From Cupriavidus necator (GTDB taxonomy: Bacteria; Pseudomonadota; Gammaproteobacteria; Burkholderiales; Burkholderiaceae): a stretch of 64,000 nt of DNA. Each line of letters starts with the position of its first letter. Positions within the stretch are counted from its first letter, which is position 1. Below are positions 26,330-35,477 of this stretch, one piece after another. The notes under the pieces are model-generated. The model had not been told where the DNA came from and did not search any database. It saw only the letters and a program-made list of their open reading frames with translations. The stretch spans positions 62,001 through 126,000 of the forward strand of contig CP074382.1 of NCBI GenBank assembly GCA_022041995.1. The letters are read 5' to 3'. The position numbers and the translations under genes are program-made.

Positions 26330-27196
26330 ATGTGTATCGTATGTGGATGCAGTGACAACCAGGAAGCGCCGGCTGCGGTACAGGTGAACCCGGCCAGCGG
26401 CGACCTGCATTTCGGTGCCGGTACCGCGCGCTTCTCGGTGCCCGGCATGAGCCAGGCGCGTGCCATCAAGCTGGAGACCGACATCCTCGGCGCCAACAAC
26501 CGCGTGGCCGCTCACAACCGCGCGCACTTCGAGGCCCACGGCGTGACCGCGCTCAACCTTGTTTCCAGCCCGGGTTCGGGCAAGACCACGCTGCTGTGCG
26601 CCACCATCGACGCGCTCAAGGCGGGCGCGCCCGGCCTGCACATGGCGGTGATCGAAGGCGATCAGCAGACCAGCTTCGACGCCGACCGCATCCGCACCAC
26701 CGGCGCGCCCGCGATCCAGATCAACACCGGCAAAGGCTGCCACCTTGACGCACCCATGGTGGCTGAGGCCTTCGCGCGGCTGCTCACGCATCACGGCCAC
26801 GGTCATGGGCATGAACAGAACCATGGACACGAGCATCACCACCATCACGATGACGACAGCGCACATAGCCTGCTCTTCATTGAGAACGTCGGCAACCTGG
26901 TGTGCCCCGCCGTGTGGGACCTGGGCGAGGCCGCCAAGGTGGCCATCCTCTCGGTGACCGAGGGCGAGGACAAGCCGCTGAAGTACCCCGACATGTTCGC
27001 CGCCGCCTCGCTCATGGTGCTCAACAAGATCGACCTGCTGCCGCACGTGCGCTTCGACATGGCGCGCTGCATCGAACTCGCGCGGCGCGTAAACCCGGTC
27101 ATCGAGGTAATCCAGCTTTCGGCCACCACCGGCGATGGCATGGACGCCTGGCTGCACTGGCTGGACCACCAGCTCGGCCATCACCACCACGCATGA
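26330..27196 (+). CDS. hypB: HypB GTPase, nickel insertion
   Basis: A 288-residue GTPase from ATG 26330 behind ACAGGAGA. The N-terminal nickel site CxxCGC is visible in MCIVCGCSD. The G domain shows the P-loop [11 protein letters not shown], a Mg-binding IEGDQQT, the [10 protein letters not shown] block and NKIDLL. A His-rich run of about 20 residues ([20 protein letters not shown]) sits between FARLLT and the [10 protein letters not shown] strand, inside the G domain, and not close behind the N-terminal motif where such runs are often found. The C-terminus ends in four His. The stop overlaps hypF. Confidence 0.95.
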   Translation: MCIVCGCSDNQEAPAAVQVNPASGDLHFGAGTARFSVPGMSQARAIKLETDILGANNRVAAHNRAHFEAHGVTALNLVSSPGSGKTTLLCATIDALKAGAPGLHMAVIEGDQQTSFDADRIRTTGAPAIQINTGKGCHLDAPMVAEAFARLLTHHGHGHGHEQNHGHEHHHHHDDDSAHSLLFIENVGNLVCPAVWDLGEAAKVAILSVTEGEDKPLKYPDMFAAASLMVLNKIDLLPHVRFDMARCIELARRVNPVIEVIQLSATTGDGMDAWLHWLDHQLGHHHHA

Positions 27197-28365
27197 TGCG
27201 CAACGCCCCGTCCGCTGTGCTGGCCTGCGGCACCCAGCTGAAAAACGCCGCGTGCCTGCGGGACGCGCAGGACCAGGCCCACTGGTCGGCGGTGCACGGC
27301 GACCTGAGCGACCCGACCGCCTGCGCCGCGCTCCAAGCCTCGGCCCTTGCGCTGCTGCAACGGCACGGCCCTGTGCGCGCGGTGGCGCACGACCTGCACC
27401 CCGATTACTTCAGCACACGTTTCGCCATCGAACTCGCGCACACCCTGGGTGTACCCACCATCGGCGTGCAGCACCACCACGCGCACATTGCCGCCGTGGT
27501 GGCCGAACACGCCATTGAAGGCCCGGTGATCGGCCTCGCGCTCGACGGTGTGGGCCTGGGCACGGACGGCACGGCCTGGGGCGGTGAGCTGCTATGGGTG
27601 GATGGCGCGAACTGGCGGCGCCTGGGTCACCTGCACCCCCTCGCCCTGCCTGGTGGCGACCGCGCCGCGCGCGAACCCTGGCGCATGGCCGCCAGCGCCC
27701 TGCACGCGCTGGACCGGGGCGCAGATATCGTGCCGCGCTTCGCGCCGATGGTTGGCGAGGCCATGGCGCGCGGCGTGCAGCAGATGCTGGCGCGCGGCCT
27801 GAACTGCCCGCCCACCAGCAGCGCCGGGCGCTGGTTCGACGCCGCAGCCGCCGCGCTGGGCCTGAGCGTGCGCCAGACCGAGGAGGCCGAAGCCGCCATC
27901 GCGCTTGAAACCACTGCCAGCCGATGGCTGGCGCCGGCCCACGAGCCCTTGCCTGCCACGCTGGAGGACCTGCTCACCGACACCCTGCCCGACGGCCAAC
28001 GCCGGCTCGACGTGCGCGGCCTGTTCGCCGCGCTGCTGCACGTGAGCGCCGAGCGTGTGGGCGCTGCGGCGGCGGGCTTTCACCTGGCTCTGGCCGATGC
28101 GCTGGCGCTCTGGGCCACGCAGGCTGCGCGCGAACACGGCACGGCCACCGTGTGCCTGGGTGGCGGCTGTTTCTTCAACCGCGTGCTGCGCGAGCGAGTG
28201 CTCGCGCGCCTGCAGGGCGCCGGCCTGTGCGTGCACCTGTCCAGCGCCACCGGCTGCGGCGACGCGGGCCTGGCCTTGGGCCAGGCCTGGGTGGCCACGC
28301 GCCTGATCGGGGCCACGGCCCTTCAGAATATCCCCCACGAAAAGGACACCGAACCATGTGCCTAG
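27193..28365 (+). CDS. hypF: HypF, short form (carbamoyl transfer/kae1-like part only)
   Basis: A 390-residue HypF-like protein. It has only the C-terminal Kae1-like part: [66 protein letters not shown] and [14 protein letters not shown]. The acylphosphatase, zinc-finger and YrdC domains of full-length HypF (about 750 residues) are absent. C. necator encodes a similarly short HypF1 in the same operon position, so this is probably natural and not damage. It starts ATG 27193 or 27196, overlapping the hypB stop, and its last codons overlap hypC. Confidence 0.9.
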   Translation: MMRNAPSAVLACGTQLKNAACLRDAQDQAHWSAVHGDLSDPTACAALQASALALLQRHGPVRAVAHDLHPDYFSTRFAIELAHTLGVPTIGVQHHHAHIAAVVAEHAIEGPVIGLALDGVGLGTDGTAWGGELLWVDGANWRRLGHLHPLALPGGDRAAREPWRMAASALHALDRGADIVPRFAPMVGEAMARGVQQMLARGLNCPPTSSAGRWFDAAAAALGLSVRQTEEAEAAIALETTASRWLAPAHEPLPATLEDLLTDTLPDGQRRLDVRGLFAALLHVSAERVGAAAAGFHLALADALALWATQAAREHGTATVCLGGGCFFNRVLRERVLARLQGAGLCVHLSSATGCGDAGLALGQAWVATRLIGATALQNIPHEKDTEPCA

Positions 28366-28598
28366 CCATCCCCGCGCGGCTGGTGGAGCTGCGGCCCGAC
28401 GACCAGGCCGTGGTCGACCTCGGCGGCATTCGCAAGGACATCTCCATCGCCCTGGTGGCCCACGTGAAGGCGGGCGACTACGTGATCGTGCATGTGGGCC
28501 ACGCCATCGGCACCATCGACCCCGAGGAAGCTGAGCGCACGCTGGCGCTGTTTGCCCAGATGGCGCAACTCACCACCTCCAGCGGAGTTTCAACATGA
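28356..28598 (+). CDS. hypC: HypC chaperone
   Basis: An 80-residue HypC starting [10 protein letters not shown] with the essential Cys2. It forms a complex with HypD in building the Fe(CN)2CO group. It overlaps both neighbours (hypF by 10 bases; its TGA overlaps the hypD ATG). Confidence 0.95.
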   Translation: MCLAIPARLVELRPDDQAVVDLGGIRKDISIALVAHVKAGDYVIVHVGHAIGTIDPEEAERTLALFAQMAQLTTSSGVST

Positions 28599-29758
28599 AG
28601 TACATCGACGAATTCCGCGACGGCGGCATCGCGCGGCAGATCGGCGCCCACATCGCCACCGAGGCCGACCCGGCACGCAACTACAGCTTCATGGAGTTCT
28701 GCGGCGGCCACACACACGCGATCTCGCGTTACGGCGTGATGGAGCTGCTGCCGGCCAACGTGCACATGGTGCACGGCCCGGGCTGCCCGGTGTGCGTGCT
28801 GCCCATCGGCCGCATCGACCAGGCGATCAGCCTCGCACTGGCCCAGGATGCCATGGTCTGCACCTACGGCGACACCATGCGCGTGCCGGCCTCGGAAAGC
28901 CAATCGCTGATCCGCGCCAAAGCGCGCGGTGGTGACATCCGCATGGTGTACTCTGCCGCCGACGCGCTGGCACTCGCCCGCCAGAACCCGCGGCGCGAGG
29001 TGGTGTTCTTCGCCATCGGTTTCGAGACCACCACGCCCCCCACCGCGCTCACCATCCAGCTCGCGCACCGCGAAGGCCTCACGAACTTCAGCGTGCTGTG
29101 CTGCCACGTGCTCACGCCCTCGGCCATTACGCACATCCTGGAATCGCCCGAGGTGCGCGAGTTCGGCACCGTGCCCATCGACGGCTTCGTCGGTCCCGCG
29201 CACGTGAGCATCGTGATCGGCTCTGGCCCCTACGAACACTTCGCCGAGGAGTACCGTAAGCCGGTGGTGATCGCCGGCTTGGAGCCGCTGGACGTGATGC
29301 AGGCCATCCTGATGCTGGTGCGCCAGGTCAACGAGGGCCGCGCCCATGTGGAGAACCAGTTCAAGCGCGCCGTCACGTCCGAAGGCAACCTCAAGGCGCA
29401 GGCCCCGGTGTCCGAGGTGTTCGAGCTGCGACCCAGCTTCGAGTGGCGTGGCCTAGGCGAGGTGCCCTACAGCGCTTTGAAGATCCGCGAAGCCTATGCC
29501 GACTTCGACGCCGAGCGCCGCTTCTCGCTGCACTACCGCCCGGTGGCCGACAACAAGGCCTGCGAGTGCGGCGCCATCCTCCGCGGCGTGAAGAAACCGA
29601 CCGACTGCAGGATCTTCGGCACCGTGTGTACGCCCGAGAGCCCGGTGGGCTCGTGCATGGTGTCGAGCGAAGGCGCCTGCGCGGCGCACTATTCCTACGG
29701 GCGCTTCCGCGACATTCACGTCACCAGCGCCACGGCCATCGAGGAGGCCCTGCCATGA
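28595..29758 (+). CDS. hypD: HypD, scaffold for Fe(CN)2CO assembly
   Basis: A 387-residue iron-sulfur protein. It has the conserved motifs CGGHTHAIS, GPGCPVCVLP, the TYGDTMRVP block, GFETTTPPTA and the C-terminal [4Fe-4S] cysteines in CECGAILRGVKKPTDCRIFG, CTPESPVGSCMVSSEGAC. All key cysteines are present and no break is seen. ATGA overlaps join it to hypC and hypE. Confidence 0.96.
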   Translation: MKYIDEFRDGGIARQIGAHIATEADPARNYSFMEFCGGHTHAISRYGVMELLPANVHMVHGPGCPVCVLPIGRIDQAISLALAQDAMVCTYGDTMRVPASESQSLIRAKARGGDIRMVYSAADALALARQNPRREVVFFAIGFETTTPPTALTIQLAHREGLTNFSVLCCHVLTPSAITHILESPEVREFGTVPIDGFVGPAHVSIVIGSGPYEHFAEEYRKPVVIAGLEPLDVMQAILMLVRQVNEGRAHVENQFKRAVTSEGNLKAQAPVSEVFELRPSFEWRGLGEVPYSALKIREAYADFDAERRFSLHYRPVADNKACECGAILRGVKKPTDCRIFGTVCTPESPVGSCMVSSEGACAAHYSYGRFRDIHVTSATAIEEALP

Positions 29759-30867
29759 GAACCGACATCGATCAGCCCTCCGGCGAGGCAGCCGTGCTCC
29801 GGCCGGAGAAGACGAAGAATTACACGCGCCCGCTCGACATCAAGCACGGCTGCGTGGACATGGGCCACGGCGCGGGTGGCAAGGCCGCCGCACAGCTGGT
29901 CGAAGAACTGTTCGTCGCCTCCTTTGACAACCCCTACCTGCGCCAGGGCGACGACGGCGCGGTGTTGCCGCTGCCCAGCGTCACGCCGGGCCACGGCCGG
30001 CTGGTGGTCGCCACCGACGGCCACGTGGTATCGCCGCTGTTCTTTCCCGGCGGAGACGTGGGCTGCCTCTCGGTGCACGGCACGGTTAATGACGTGGCTA
30101 TGTGCGGCGCAACGCCGCTGTGGTTGAGCGCGACCTTCATCCTGGAAGAAGGTTTCCCGCTGATCGAGCTGCAGCGCATCGTGCGCTCCATGGCCGCGGC
30201 CGCGCGCGCCGCCGGCGTGCCCATTGTCACAGGCGACACGAAGGTGGTGGAGAAGGGCAAGGGCGACGGCGTGTTCATCAGCATCACCGGCATCGGCGTC
30301 TTGCCGCCAGGCGTGGACATCAGCGGGCGCAACGCGCGTGCGGGCGACGTGCTGCTGCTCTCCGGCACTCTCGGCGACCACGGCGTGGCCGTGCTCTCAC
30401 AACGCGAGTCGCTCGCTTTCGAGACTACCATCGAGAGCGACACCGCCGCGCTGCACACGCTGGTGGCCGCCATGCTGGGTGCCGCGCCGGGCGCTGTGCG
30501 CGTGCTGCGCGACCCCACGCGCGGCGGCCTGGCCACCACGCTCAACGAGATTGCGCGCCAGTCCGGCGTGGGCATGCTGCTGCAGGAAGCCGCCATTCCC
30601 GTGCGACCCCAGGTCGATGCCGCCTGCGAGCTGCTCGGGCTGGACATGCTGTATGTCGCCAACGAAGGAAAGCTGGTCGCGGTGTGCGCGCCCGAGGCGG
30701 CCGATGCTGTGCTCGCCGCCATGCGCGCGCACCCGCTGGGCGCTGAGGCAGCGCGCATCGGCGAGGTCACCAGCGACCCGCACCACTTCGTGCAGATGGC
30801 CACGCGTTTCGGTGGTCGGCGCGTGGTGGACTGGCTCAGCGGGGAGCTATTGCCGCGCATCTGCTGA
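29755..30867 (+). CDS. hypE: HypE, carbamoyl dehydratase
   Basis: A 370-residue ATP-dependent dehydratase that makes the cyanide ligands from the carbamoyl group added by HypF. It shows HGAGGKAAAQLVEELF, GDDGAVLPL, GDVGCLSVHGTVNDVAMCGA and GDTKVVEKGKGDGVFISITG, and ends in the essential PRIC (C-terminal Cys). Confidence 0.96.
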   Translation: MRTDIDQPSGEAAVLRPEKTKNYTRPLDIKHGCVDMGHGAGGKAAAQLVEELFVASFDNPYLRQGDDGAVLPLPSVTPGHGRLVVATDGHVVSPLFFPGGDVGCLSVHGTVNDVAMCGATPLWLSATFILEEGFPLIELQRIVRSMAAAARAAGVPIVTGDTKVVEKGKGDGVFISITGIGVLPPGVDISGRNARAGDVLLLSGTLGDHGVAVLSQRESLAFETTIESDTAALHTLVAAMLGAAPGAVRVLRDPTRGGLATTLNEIARQSGVGMLLQEAAIPVRPQVDAACELLGLDMLYVANEGKLVAVCAPEAADAVLAAMRAHPLGAEAARIGEVTSDPHHFVQMATRFGGRRVVDWLSGELLPRIC

Positions 30868-30874
30868 CCCCGCC

Positions 30875-31234
30875 ATGCCATCCACCGTGTTCCAGAAATC
30901 CGCGAGCGGCCTGCCCCTGGTGCGCGAGCACTTGCAAGCCCGGATCGCGCAGAGTCTGATCGAACCCGTGGCGCCGCCGGCCCCACCTCTGCCTCCCCCG
31001 GTCGAGGTACCCGCCCCCCTTGACTTGCTGGAGGCGCCGTGCCGCCAGGCGCAGGCGCGCCTCACGGCGTACTTCGGTCCCGGCGCCGCCGGCGTGGTGC
31101 GGCCCCTGCGCGACGCGCACGCGGGGGCCGCATTCAACGCCGCGCTGGACGACCTCGAATCGCGCTTTGCGACCCACATGGGTCGCAAAGACGCCGCGCG
31201 CGAACAGCAGGGGCGGCGGCGGCCGCCACCATGA
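30875..31234 (+). CDS. Small unknown protein between hypE and hypX
   Basis: A 119-residue ORF from ATG 30875, 7 bases after the hypE stop. Its stop overlaps the hypX ATG (ATGA), which fits a real operon member. The sequence has a short helical N-terminus (SGLPLVREHLQARIAQSLI), a proline-rich linker (about residues 31-48, PPAPPLPPPVEVPAP) and a helical C-terminus (LTAYFGPGAAGVVRPL, AFNAALDDLESRFATHMG). No transmembrane segment or signal peptide. I do not recognise a family; no gene is known at this place in the C. necator operon. Codon use is like the neighbours. Confidence 0.65.
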   Translation: MPSTVFQKSASGLPLVREHLQARIAQSLIEPVAPPAPPLPPPVEVPAPLDLLEAPCRQAQARLTAYFGPGAAGVVRPLRDAHAGAAFNAALDDLESRFATHMGRKDAAREQQGRRRPPP

Positions 31235-32964
31235 AGAGTCCACCCCCCGGCCTGCGCATCCTGCTGCTGTGCCACAGCTTCAACAGCCTCACGCAGCGCC
31301 TGTTCGCCGAGTTGCGCGCGCACGGCCACACCGTGAGCGTGGAGATCGACATCAACGACCGGGTCACCGAAGAGGCCGTCGAGCTGTTCCGGCCCGACCT
31401 GCTGCTCGCGCCCTTCCTCAAGCGCCGCATCCCGGCCAGCGTCTGGCAGCGGCTGACCTGCCTCGTGGTGCACCCCGGCCCGCCCGGCGACCAGGGACCC
31501 TCGGCGCTGGACTGGGCGGTGCTGCAAGGCGTACGCGACTGGGGCGTGACGGTGCTGCAGGCCAACGCCGACTACGATGCCGGGCCGGTCTGGGCGCACG
31601 CGGCCTTTGCGATGCGCCAGGCCAGCAAGGGCAGCCTGTACCGGCGCGAGGTCACGCAGGCAGCGGTGCAGGTTACGCTGGCTGCCCTGCAACGTTTCGA
31701 AAACGGTGAGCGCACGGGCGAATCACCCCCGCCGGCGCAATGGCGGCCCGCCATGCGCCAGGCCGACCGCGCGGTCGACTGGACTACCGACACCACGGCC
31801 GAGGTGCTGGCCCGCCTGCGTTGCGCCGACGGCCAGCCCGGCGTGCTCGACTCGCTTTGGGGCCAGGCCTGCTACCTGATGGATGGCCACGCCGCCTCCG
31901 ATGCGCTGATGGTCAGGTTCACCGACGCCGCGCCGGGCACGCTGCTGGCCGTACGCGACGGCGTGCTGCTGCGCCGCACGCGCGACGGCGGCGTGTGGAT
32001 CGGCCACGTGCGCCGTGCCGAGGGCGCTGCCGGCTTCAAGCAGGTCGCGGCGCAGGCCTTCGCCACCGAGGCGGCGGCCCTGCCCTCGCTGCCTGTGGTG
32101 CTGCAGCGGCCGGACGATGAATGGGGCGAGCTTCGCTACACCGAGCACGGCCCGGAAGGGGCGCACGTGGGCTGCTTGCGCTTTGACTTCCACAACGGCG
32201 CCATGTCCACGGACCGTTGTGAGCGCCTGCACGCGGCCTGGCTGACGGTGCGGGAGCGGCCGGTGAACGTGCTGCTGCTGATGGGCGGCGAGGACTTCTT
32301 CAGCAACGGCATCGACCTCAACGCCATCGAGGCCGCGGCACACCGGCCCGGTGACAACGCGGCCAACGAATCATGGCGCAACATCCAGGCCATAAACGAC
32401 GTGGCCCTGGCCGTGATCACGACCACCGACCGCCTCACAGTGAGCGTTCTGCGCGGCAACGCCGGCGCGGGTGGCGCTTTCCTCGCACTGGCAGCCGACG
32501 AGGTGTGGGGGCACGAGGGCGTGGTGCTCAACCCGCATTACAAGAACATGGGCAACCTCTATGGTTCCGAGTACTGGACCTACCTGCTGCCGCGCCGGCT
32601 GGGCGAGGCCGGCGCAAGGGACCTGATGGCGCAGCGCCTGCCGTTGCTGGCGCGCGAGGCCGCGCAGATGGGCCTGATCGACCACTGCGACGACAAGGCC
32701 CGCGAAGGCTTCGAAGAACGCTGCCTGCAGCGCGCGCTGGCGCTCGCGGCCTCCTGCAATCTGCCACAAAGGCTGGCGGCCCAACAGGCCACCCGCGAGC
32801 GCGACGAAAGCCTTCGCCCGCTGGCCCACCACCGCGAACAGGAACTCTTGCGCATGCATTGCAACTTCTACGGCTTCGACCCCAGCTACCATGTGGCGCG
32901 CCACCATTTCGTGCACAAGCAACCGCACGCGTGGACGCCCCGGCACCTGGCCTTGCACCGATGA
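31231..32964 (+). CDS. hypX: HypX, CO-ligand-forming maturation enzyme
   Basis: A 577-residue two-domain enzyme that, in aerobic hydrogen oxidisers, makes the active-site CO from formyl-tetrahydrofolate. The N-terminal formyltransferase-like domain shows LLCHSFNSLTQRLFAELRAH and VVHPGPPGDQGPSALDWAVL with the H-P-G-P motif. The C-terminal enoyl-CoA-hydratase-like domain shows MGGEDFFSNGIDLNAIEAAA, LRGNAGAGGAFLALAADEVW and the conserved C-terminal HCNFYGFDPSYHVARHHFVH. Intact. Its presence agrees with the oxygen-tolerant type of HoxK. Confidence 0.93.
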   Translation: MKSPPPGLRILLLCHSFNSLTQRLFAELRAHGHTVSVEIDINDRVTEEAVELFRPDLLLAPFLKRRIPASVWQRLTCLVVHPGPPGDQGPSALDWAVLQGVRDWGVTVLQANADYDAGPVWAHAAFAMRQASKGSLYRREVTQAAVQVTLAALQRFENGERTGESPPPAQWRPAMRQADRAVDWTTDTTAEVLARLRCADGQPGVLDSLWGQACYLMDGHAASDALMVRFTDAAPGTLLAVRDGVLLRRTRDGGVWIGHVRRAEGAAGFKQVAAQAFATEAAALPSLPVVLQRPDDEWGELRYTEHGPEGAHVGCLRFDFHNGAMSTDRCERLHAAWLTVRERPVNVLLLMGGEDFFSNGIDLNAIEAAAHRPGDNAANESWRNIQAINDVALAVITTTDRLTVSVLRGNAGAGGAFLALAADEVWGHEGVVLNPHYKNMGNLYGSEYWTYLLPRRLGEAGARDLMAQRLPLLAREAAQMGLIDHCDDKAREGFEERCLQRALALAASCNLPQRLAAQQATRERDESLRPLAHHREQELLRMHCNFYGFDPSYHVARHHFVHKQPHAWTPRHLALHR

Positions 32965-33420
32965 ACGTGCCGTTCCCGACGGAAGCCCTGCCGTGGACGA
33001 CGAGGTGCGCTCGCATGACACGATGCGCCGTACTGGACGAGGCCTTCACTGTGTTTACCGCCAGCAGCGCCGAGGACGCGCGTGGCCTGCTGCAGCGCCA
33101 GCCGGTGAAATGATCCTGTGCGACCAGCGCATGCCCGGCGTGAGCTTCCTCAAGGAAGTGCGTGCGCGAACACTGGCCCGACGCGGTGCGCCTCGTGAGC
33201 TCGGGCTACACCGACAGCGAAGACATCATCGCCGGCATCAACGAGGCCAGTATCTACCAGTACATCCTCAAGCCCTGGGCACCCGACCATCTGCGGTACT
33301 CGCTCGGTGCGCAACGCGGTCGAGACCCAGGCGCAGCAGCGCCAGACCAGCCGGCTCGACCTCGAACTGCGCACCAGCACCGGCGTGCTGCGCCAGCGCA
33401 CCGCCACGCAGATGGCAAGC
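32961..33420 (+). pseudogene. hoxA: HoxA response regulator, receiver-domain remnant
   Basis: In at least three alternating frames the readings VDDEVRSHDTMRRT, DEAFTVFTASSAEDARGLLQ, ILCDQRMPGVSFLKEVR, SGYTDSEDIIAGINEASIYQ and YILKPWAPDHL form the receiver domain of HoxA/HupR-type NtrC-family activators. The text ends with ETQAQQRQTSRLDLELRTST at about 33400. The AAA+ and DNA-binding domains are missing because recombinase-like sequence follows. The activator expected to drive the sigma-54 promoter at 17039 is thus destroyed here; hoxB, hoxC and hoxJ, normally next, are also absent. Confidence 0.8.
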
Positions 33421-33439
33421 CGAGGGGGTCTTCGTAGGC

Positions 33440-34075
33440 GCCCGTGAACGCACTGCGACACCGCCACTGAGCGCGAGCGCCTGCATGCGGCGCGCTGCCG
33501 CTGGCTCCTGACCGTGCTCTACCTGGGGGGCTTGCGCGCGGCCGAAGTCACCGGCACGGCGATGGGGGCGTTCTTCTGCAGGCGCGATGCGCAGGGCATC
33601 GAGCGCTGGTGGCTGGAGGTCACCGGCAAGGGCAACAAGACCCGGCTGGTGCCTGCCACCGACGAACTGATCGCCGAACTCGCGCGCTACCGCCGCACCC
33701 ATGGGCTGGCGCCGAACCCGCAGCCTGGGAAGACACGCCCCTTGCTGCTGCCGGTCATTGGCCAGGAGAACCGAGAGAAGGGTCTGTCACGCGGGGCGTT
33801 GCACCTGATCCTGAAGAAAGTGTTCGGCCTGGCGGCCGCGCGCCTGCGCGCGCGGGCCCGAATGGGAAGCACAGGCCGCGGTGCTGGCCAGTGCCTCGGC
33901 CCACTGGCTGCGCCTACCGCTGGTTCGCACATGACCGACCAGCAGGTGGACCTGCGTTACGTCCGGGACAACTTTGGGCATTCGTCGATCTCGACGACGA
34001 GCGGCTACCTGCATAGCGAGGAGGATGCGCGGCATGAGGCCACGCAGGCGCGGCATCGCATCGACTGGACCAGCA
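33440..34075 (+). pseudogene. Tyrosine recombinase (phage-type integrase), frameshifted C-terminal part
   Basis: Readings RCRWLLTVLYLGGLRAAEVT (first catalytic Arg), WWLEVTGKGNKTRLVPATDE, LSRGALHLILKKVFGLAAAR, then AGSHMTDQQVDLRYVRDNFG and HSSISTTSGYLHSEEDA make up the catalytic domain of a tyrosine recombinase. Around 33850-33930 the frame shifts twice and the H-W-L-R-H segment is damaged by a missing A (CGCCTACCGCT). The final Tyr (TTSGYLH) remains. The N-terminal arm-binding part is missing, replaced by the hoxA stump. A trace of the element that truncated the hydrogenase region. Confidence 0.75.
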
Positions 34076-34458
34076 AGACGTCAGGCGCGACCCTCGCGCC
34101 GGGGAATTCCAGAGTAGAAGCGAGATCGGCGCCGCTCGGCGTTCCGTGGTCACCGAGGGCAAGACGCTGGAGACCTACCCCGCAGGCCAACTCGAGAGGC
34201 GCGCGGAGTTTGGGAGTAACTGAGTTAGGCGCACCCGCAACACGCAGGCAGCCAGAGAATTGCTATTCCGCGCGAATCTTCGCCTCCGCCCACGATCTTG
34301 GCAGATAGAACTATGTCCTCCTTCTGAAATCGCGCGAAGTCTTCCGGCGTGCCTGCAGACACCATCTACAAAAGATTCGAGCCGGCTGCAGTCAGCGCGC
34401 TACGGCGAGGGGATTCGGCATGCGATGCACAGGGGCGGCATGGAGCACATCTATGATG
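34076..34458. other. Stretch with no recognised gene
   Basis: About 380 bases between the recombinase remnant and the palindrome. Open frames continue from the recombinase but have no recognisable content. No IS end was identified. Confidence 0.4.
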
Positions 34459-34498
34459 TTTCAGTATAAAATCAGCATATTGCTGTTTTATACTGAAA
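34459..34498. promoter_or_regulatory. Long AT-rich inverted repeat just before the nucleotidyltransferase gene
   Basis: TTTCAGTATAAAATCAGCA (34459-34477) and TGCTGTTTTATACTGAAA (34481-34498) are complementary apart from one unpaired T, with a 3-base centre. It ends 4 bases before ATG 34503 and leaves no room for a ribosome site. It could be an operator, a recombination site or a hairpin that hides the start. The sequence is far more AT-rich than its surroundings. Confidence 0.6.
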
Positions 34499-34502
34499 TT
34501 CC

Positions 34503-35441
34503 ATGGATCCTTGGATCGAGTTAGATGAGGATGCGCTGCGCCAGTATATCGACGCCAAGGCGGTGTTCGAAGCGTGGGAATCTGCGCGTGCCAAGGCCGC
34601 AGAGGTTCGCGGCGGCATGCTCTGGCGAACCACGAAGGGCCGCGAGTACCTGATTCGGACCAGCGTGGACAACAAACAGAAGAGCCTCGGCGTGCGTTCG
34701 GAAACGACTGAGGACATGTACGCGCGGTTCAACGCGCGCAAGGAAGCCGCCGAGGCCCGGCTCAAGACACTCGCGGACGAACTCGACCGGCACCGGCGGC
34801 TGAACCGAGCGACCCGCGTCGGCCGGGCTCCTGACATCCTCGTGGCCATCCTTCACGTGATGACTCGGCTCAATATCGCCGAGCATTTCATCGTCATCGG
34901 GACACATGCCCTCTATGCGTATGAAGCCGCGGCCGGAGTTCGTCTGCAGGAACGCGCCCTCGCAACTCGCGACGTTGATCTTCTTTGGGATACGCGCAAA
35001 CGCCTCCAGTTTGCTTCCCGAATGAAGAGCCTGGACCTCTCGATGCTGGATGTCCTACGCAAGGTAGATAGCACGTTTGAGATTCGGGATGATCAACTCT
35101 TTACGGCAGTGAACGCAAAAGGCTTCGAGGTGGACTTCCTGCGTCGCGAGGCCGCCGATATTGACCCCCACCCGCTCCAACTGACCGACGATGAAGATGA
35201 CCTCTGGGCAGTCCAGGCGCGACGCGCAAATGTCCTGTTGGGGTCGCCTCCATTCTCTGCGCCCATCGTTTCCGTGACCGGAAGGATGGCGCGGATGACG
35301 ACGATCAGTCCAGCCGCGTTCGTCGAATTCAAACGCTGGATGGCATCGACCGCAGAGCGCGATCCGCTCAAGATTTCTCGCGACAGGCTGCAGGCATCGA
35401 TCGTGGAAGAGCTTGCCAACCGCTTCCGGCTCGGTGTTTAG
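34503..35441 (+). CDS. GSU2403-family nucleotidyltransferase-fold protein
   Basis: A 312-residue protein. Residues 1-105 are mostly helical and charged (AKAAEVRGGMLWRTTKGREY, ARFNARKEAAEARLKTLADE, coiled-coil-like). From about residue 115 comes a nucleotidyltransferase fold: FIVIGTHALYAYEAAAGVRL, then ATRDVDLLWD with the D-x-D metal site, and GFEVDFLRREAADIDPHPLQ as likely third acidic strand. This matches my memory of the GSU2403-type nucleotidyltransferase family, whose role is not well known. It is convergent with an XRE regulator gene 37 bases downstream. The start ATG 34503 is taken because the palindrome lies directly before it, but no ribosome site is visible. Confidence 0.7.
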   Translation: MDPWIELDEDALRQYIDAKAVFEAWESARAKAAEVRGGMLWRTTKGREYLIRTSVDNKQKSLGVRSETTEDMYARFNARKEAAEARLKTLADELDRHRRLNRATRVGRAPDILVAILHVMTRLNIAEHFIVIGTHALYAYEAAAGVRLQERALATRDVDLLWDTRKRLQFASRMKSLDLSMLDVLRKVDSTFEIRDDQLFTAVNAKGFEVDFLRREAADIDPHPLQLTDDEDDLWAVQARRANVLLGSPPFSAPIVSVTGRMARMTTISPAAFVEFKRWMASTAERDPLKISRDRLQASIVEELANRFRLGV

Positions 35442-35477
35442 CAAGCCGCGCGTTGCCTGATGGACGCATGCTGTTGT

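Noticed and set aside
25127..27190. 687-codon open frame on the minus strand across hoxV, hypA and hypB
   Set aside because: Antisense shadow of well-conserved genes; composition follows the third codon positions of the plus strand.
27193..28365. HypF as a truncated pseudogene
   Set aside because: The same short form is known as HypF1 in the C. necator operon and the frame is intact and coupled to both neighbours.
34459..34498. Palindrome as a rho-independent terminator
   Set aside because: The stem is AT-rich, has no following T run on the plus strand, and lies directly before a start codon, so an operator or recombination site is more likely.
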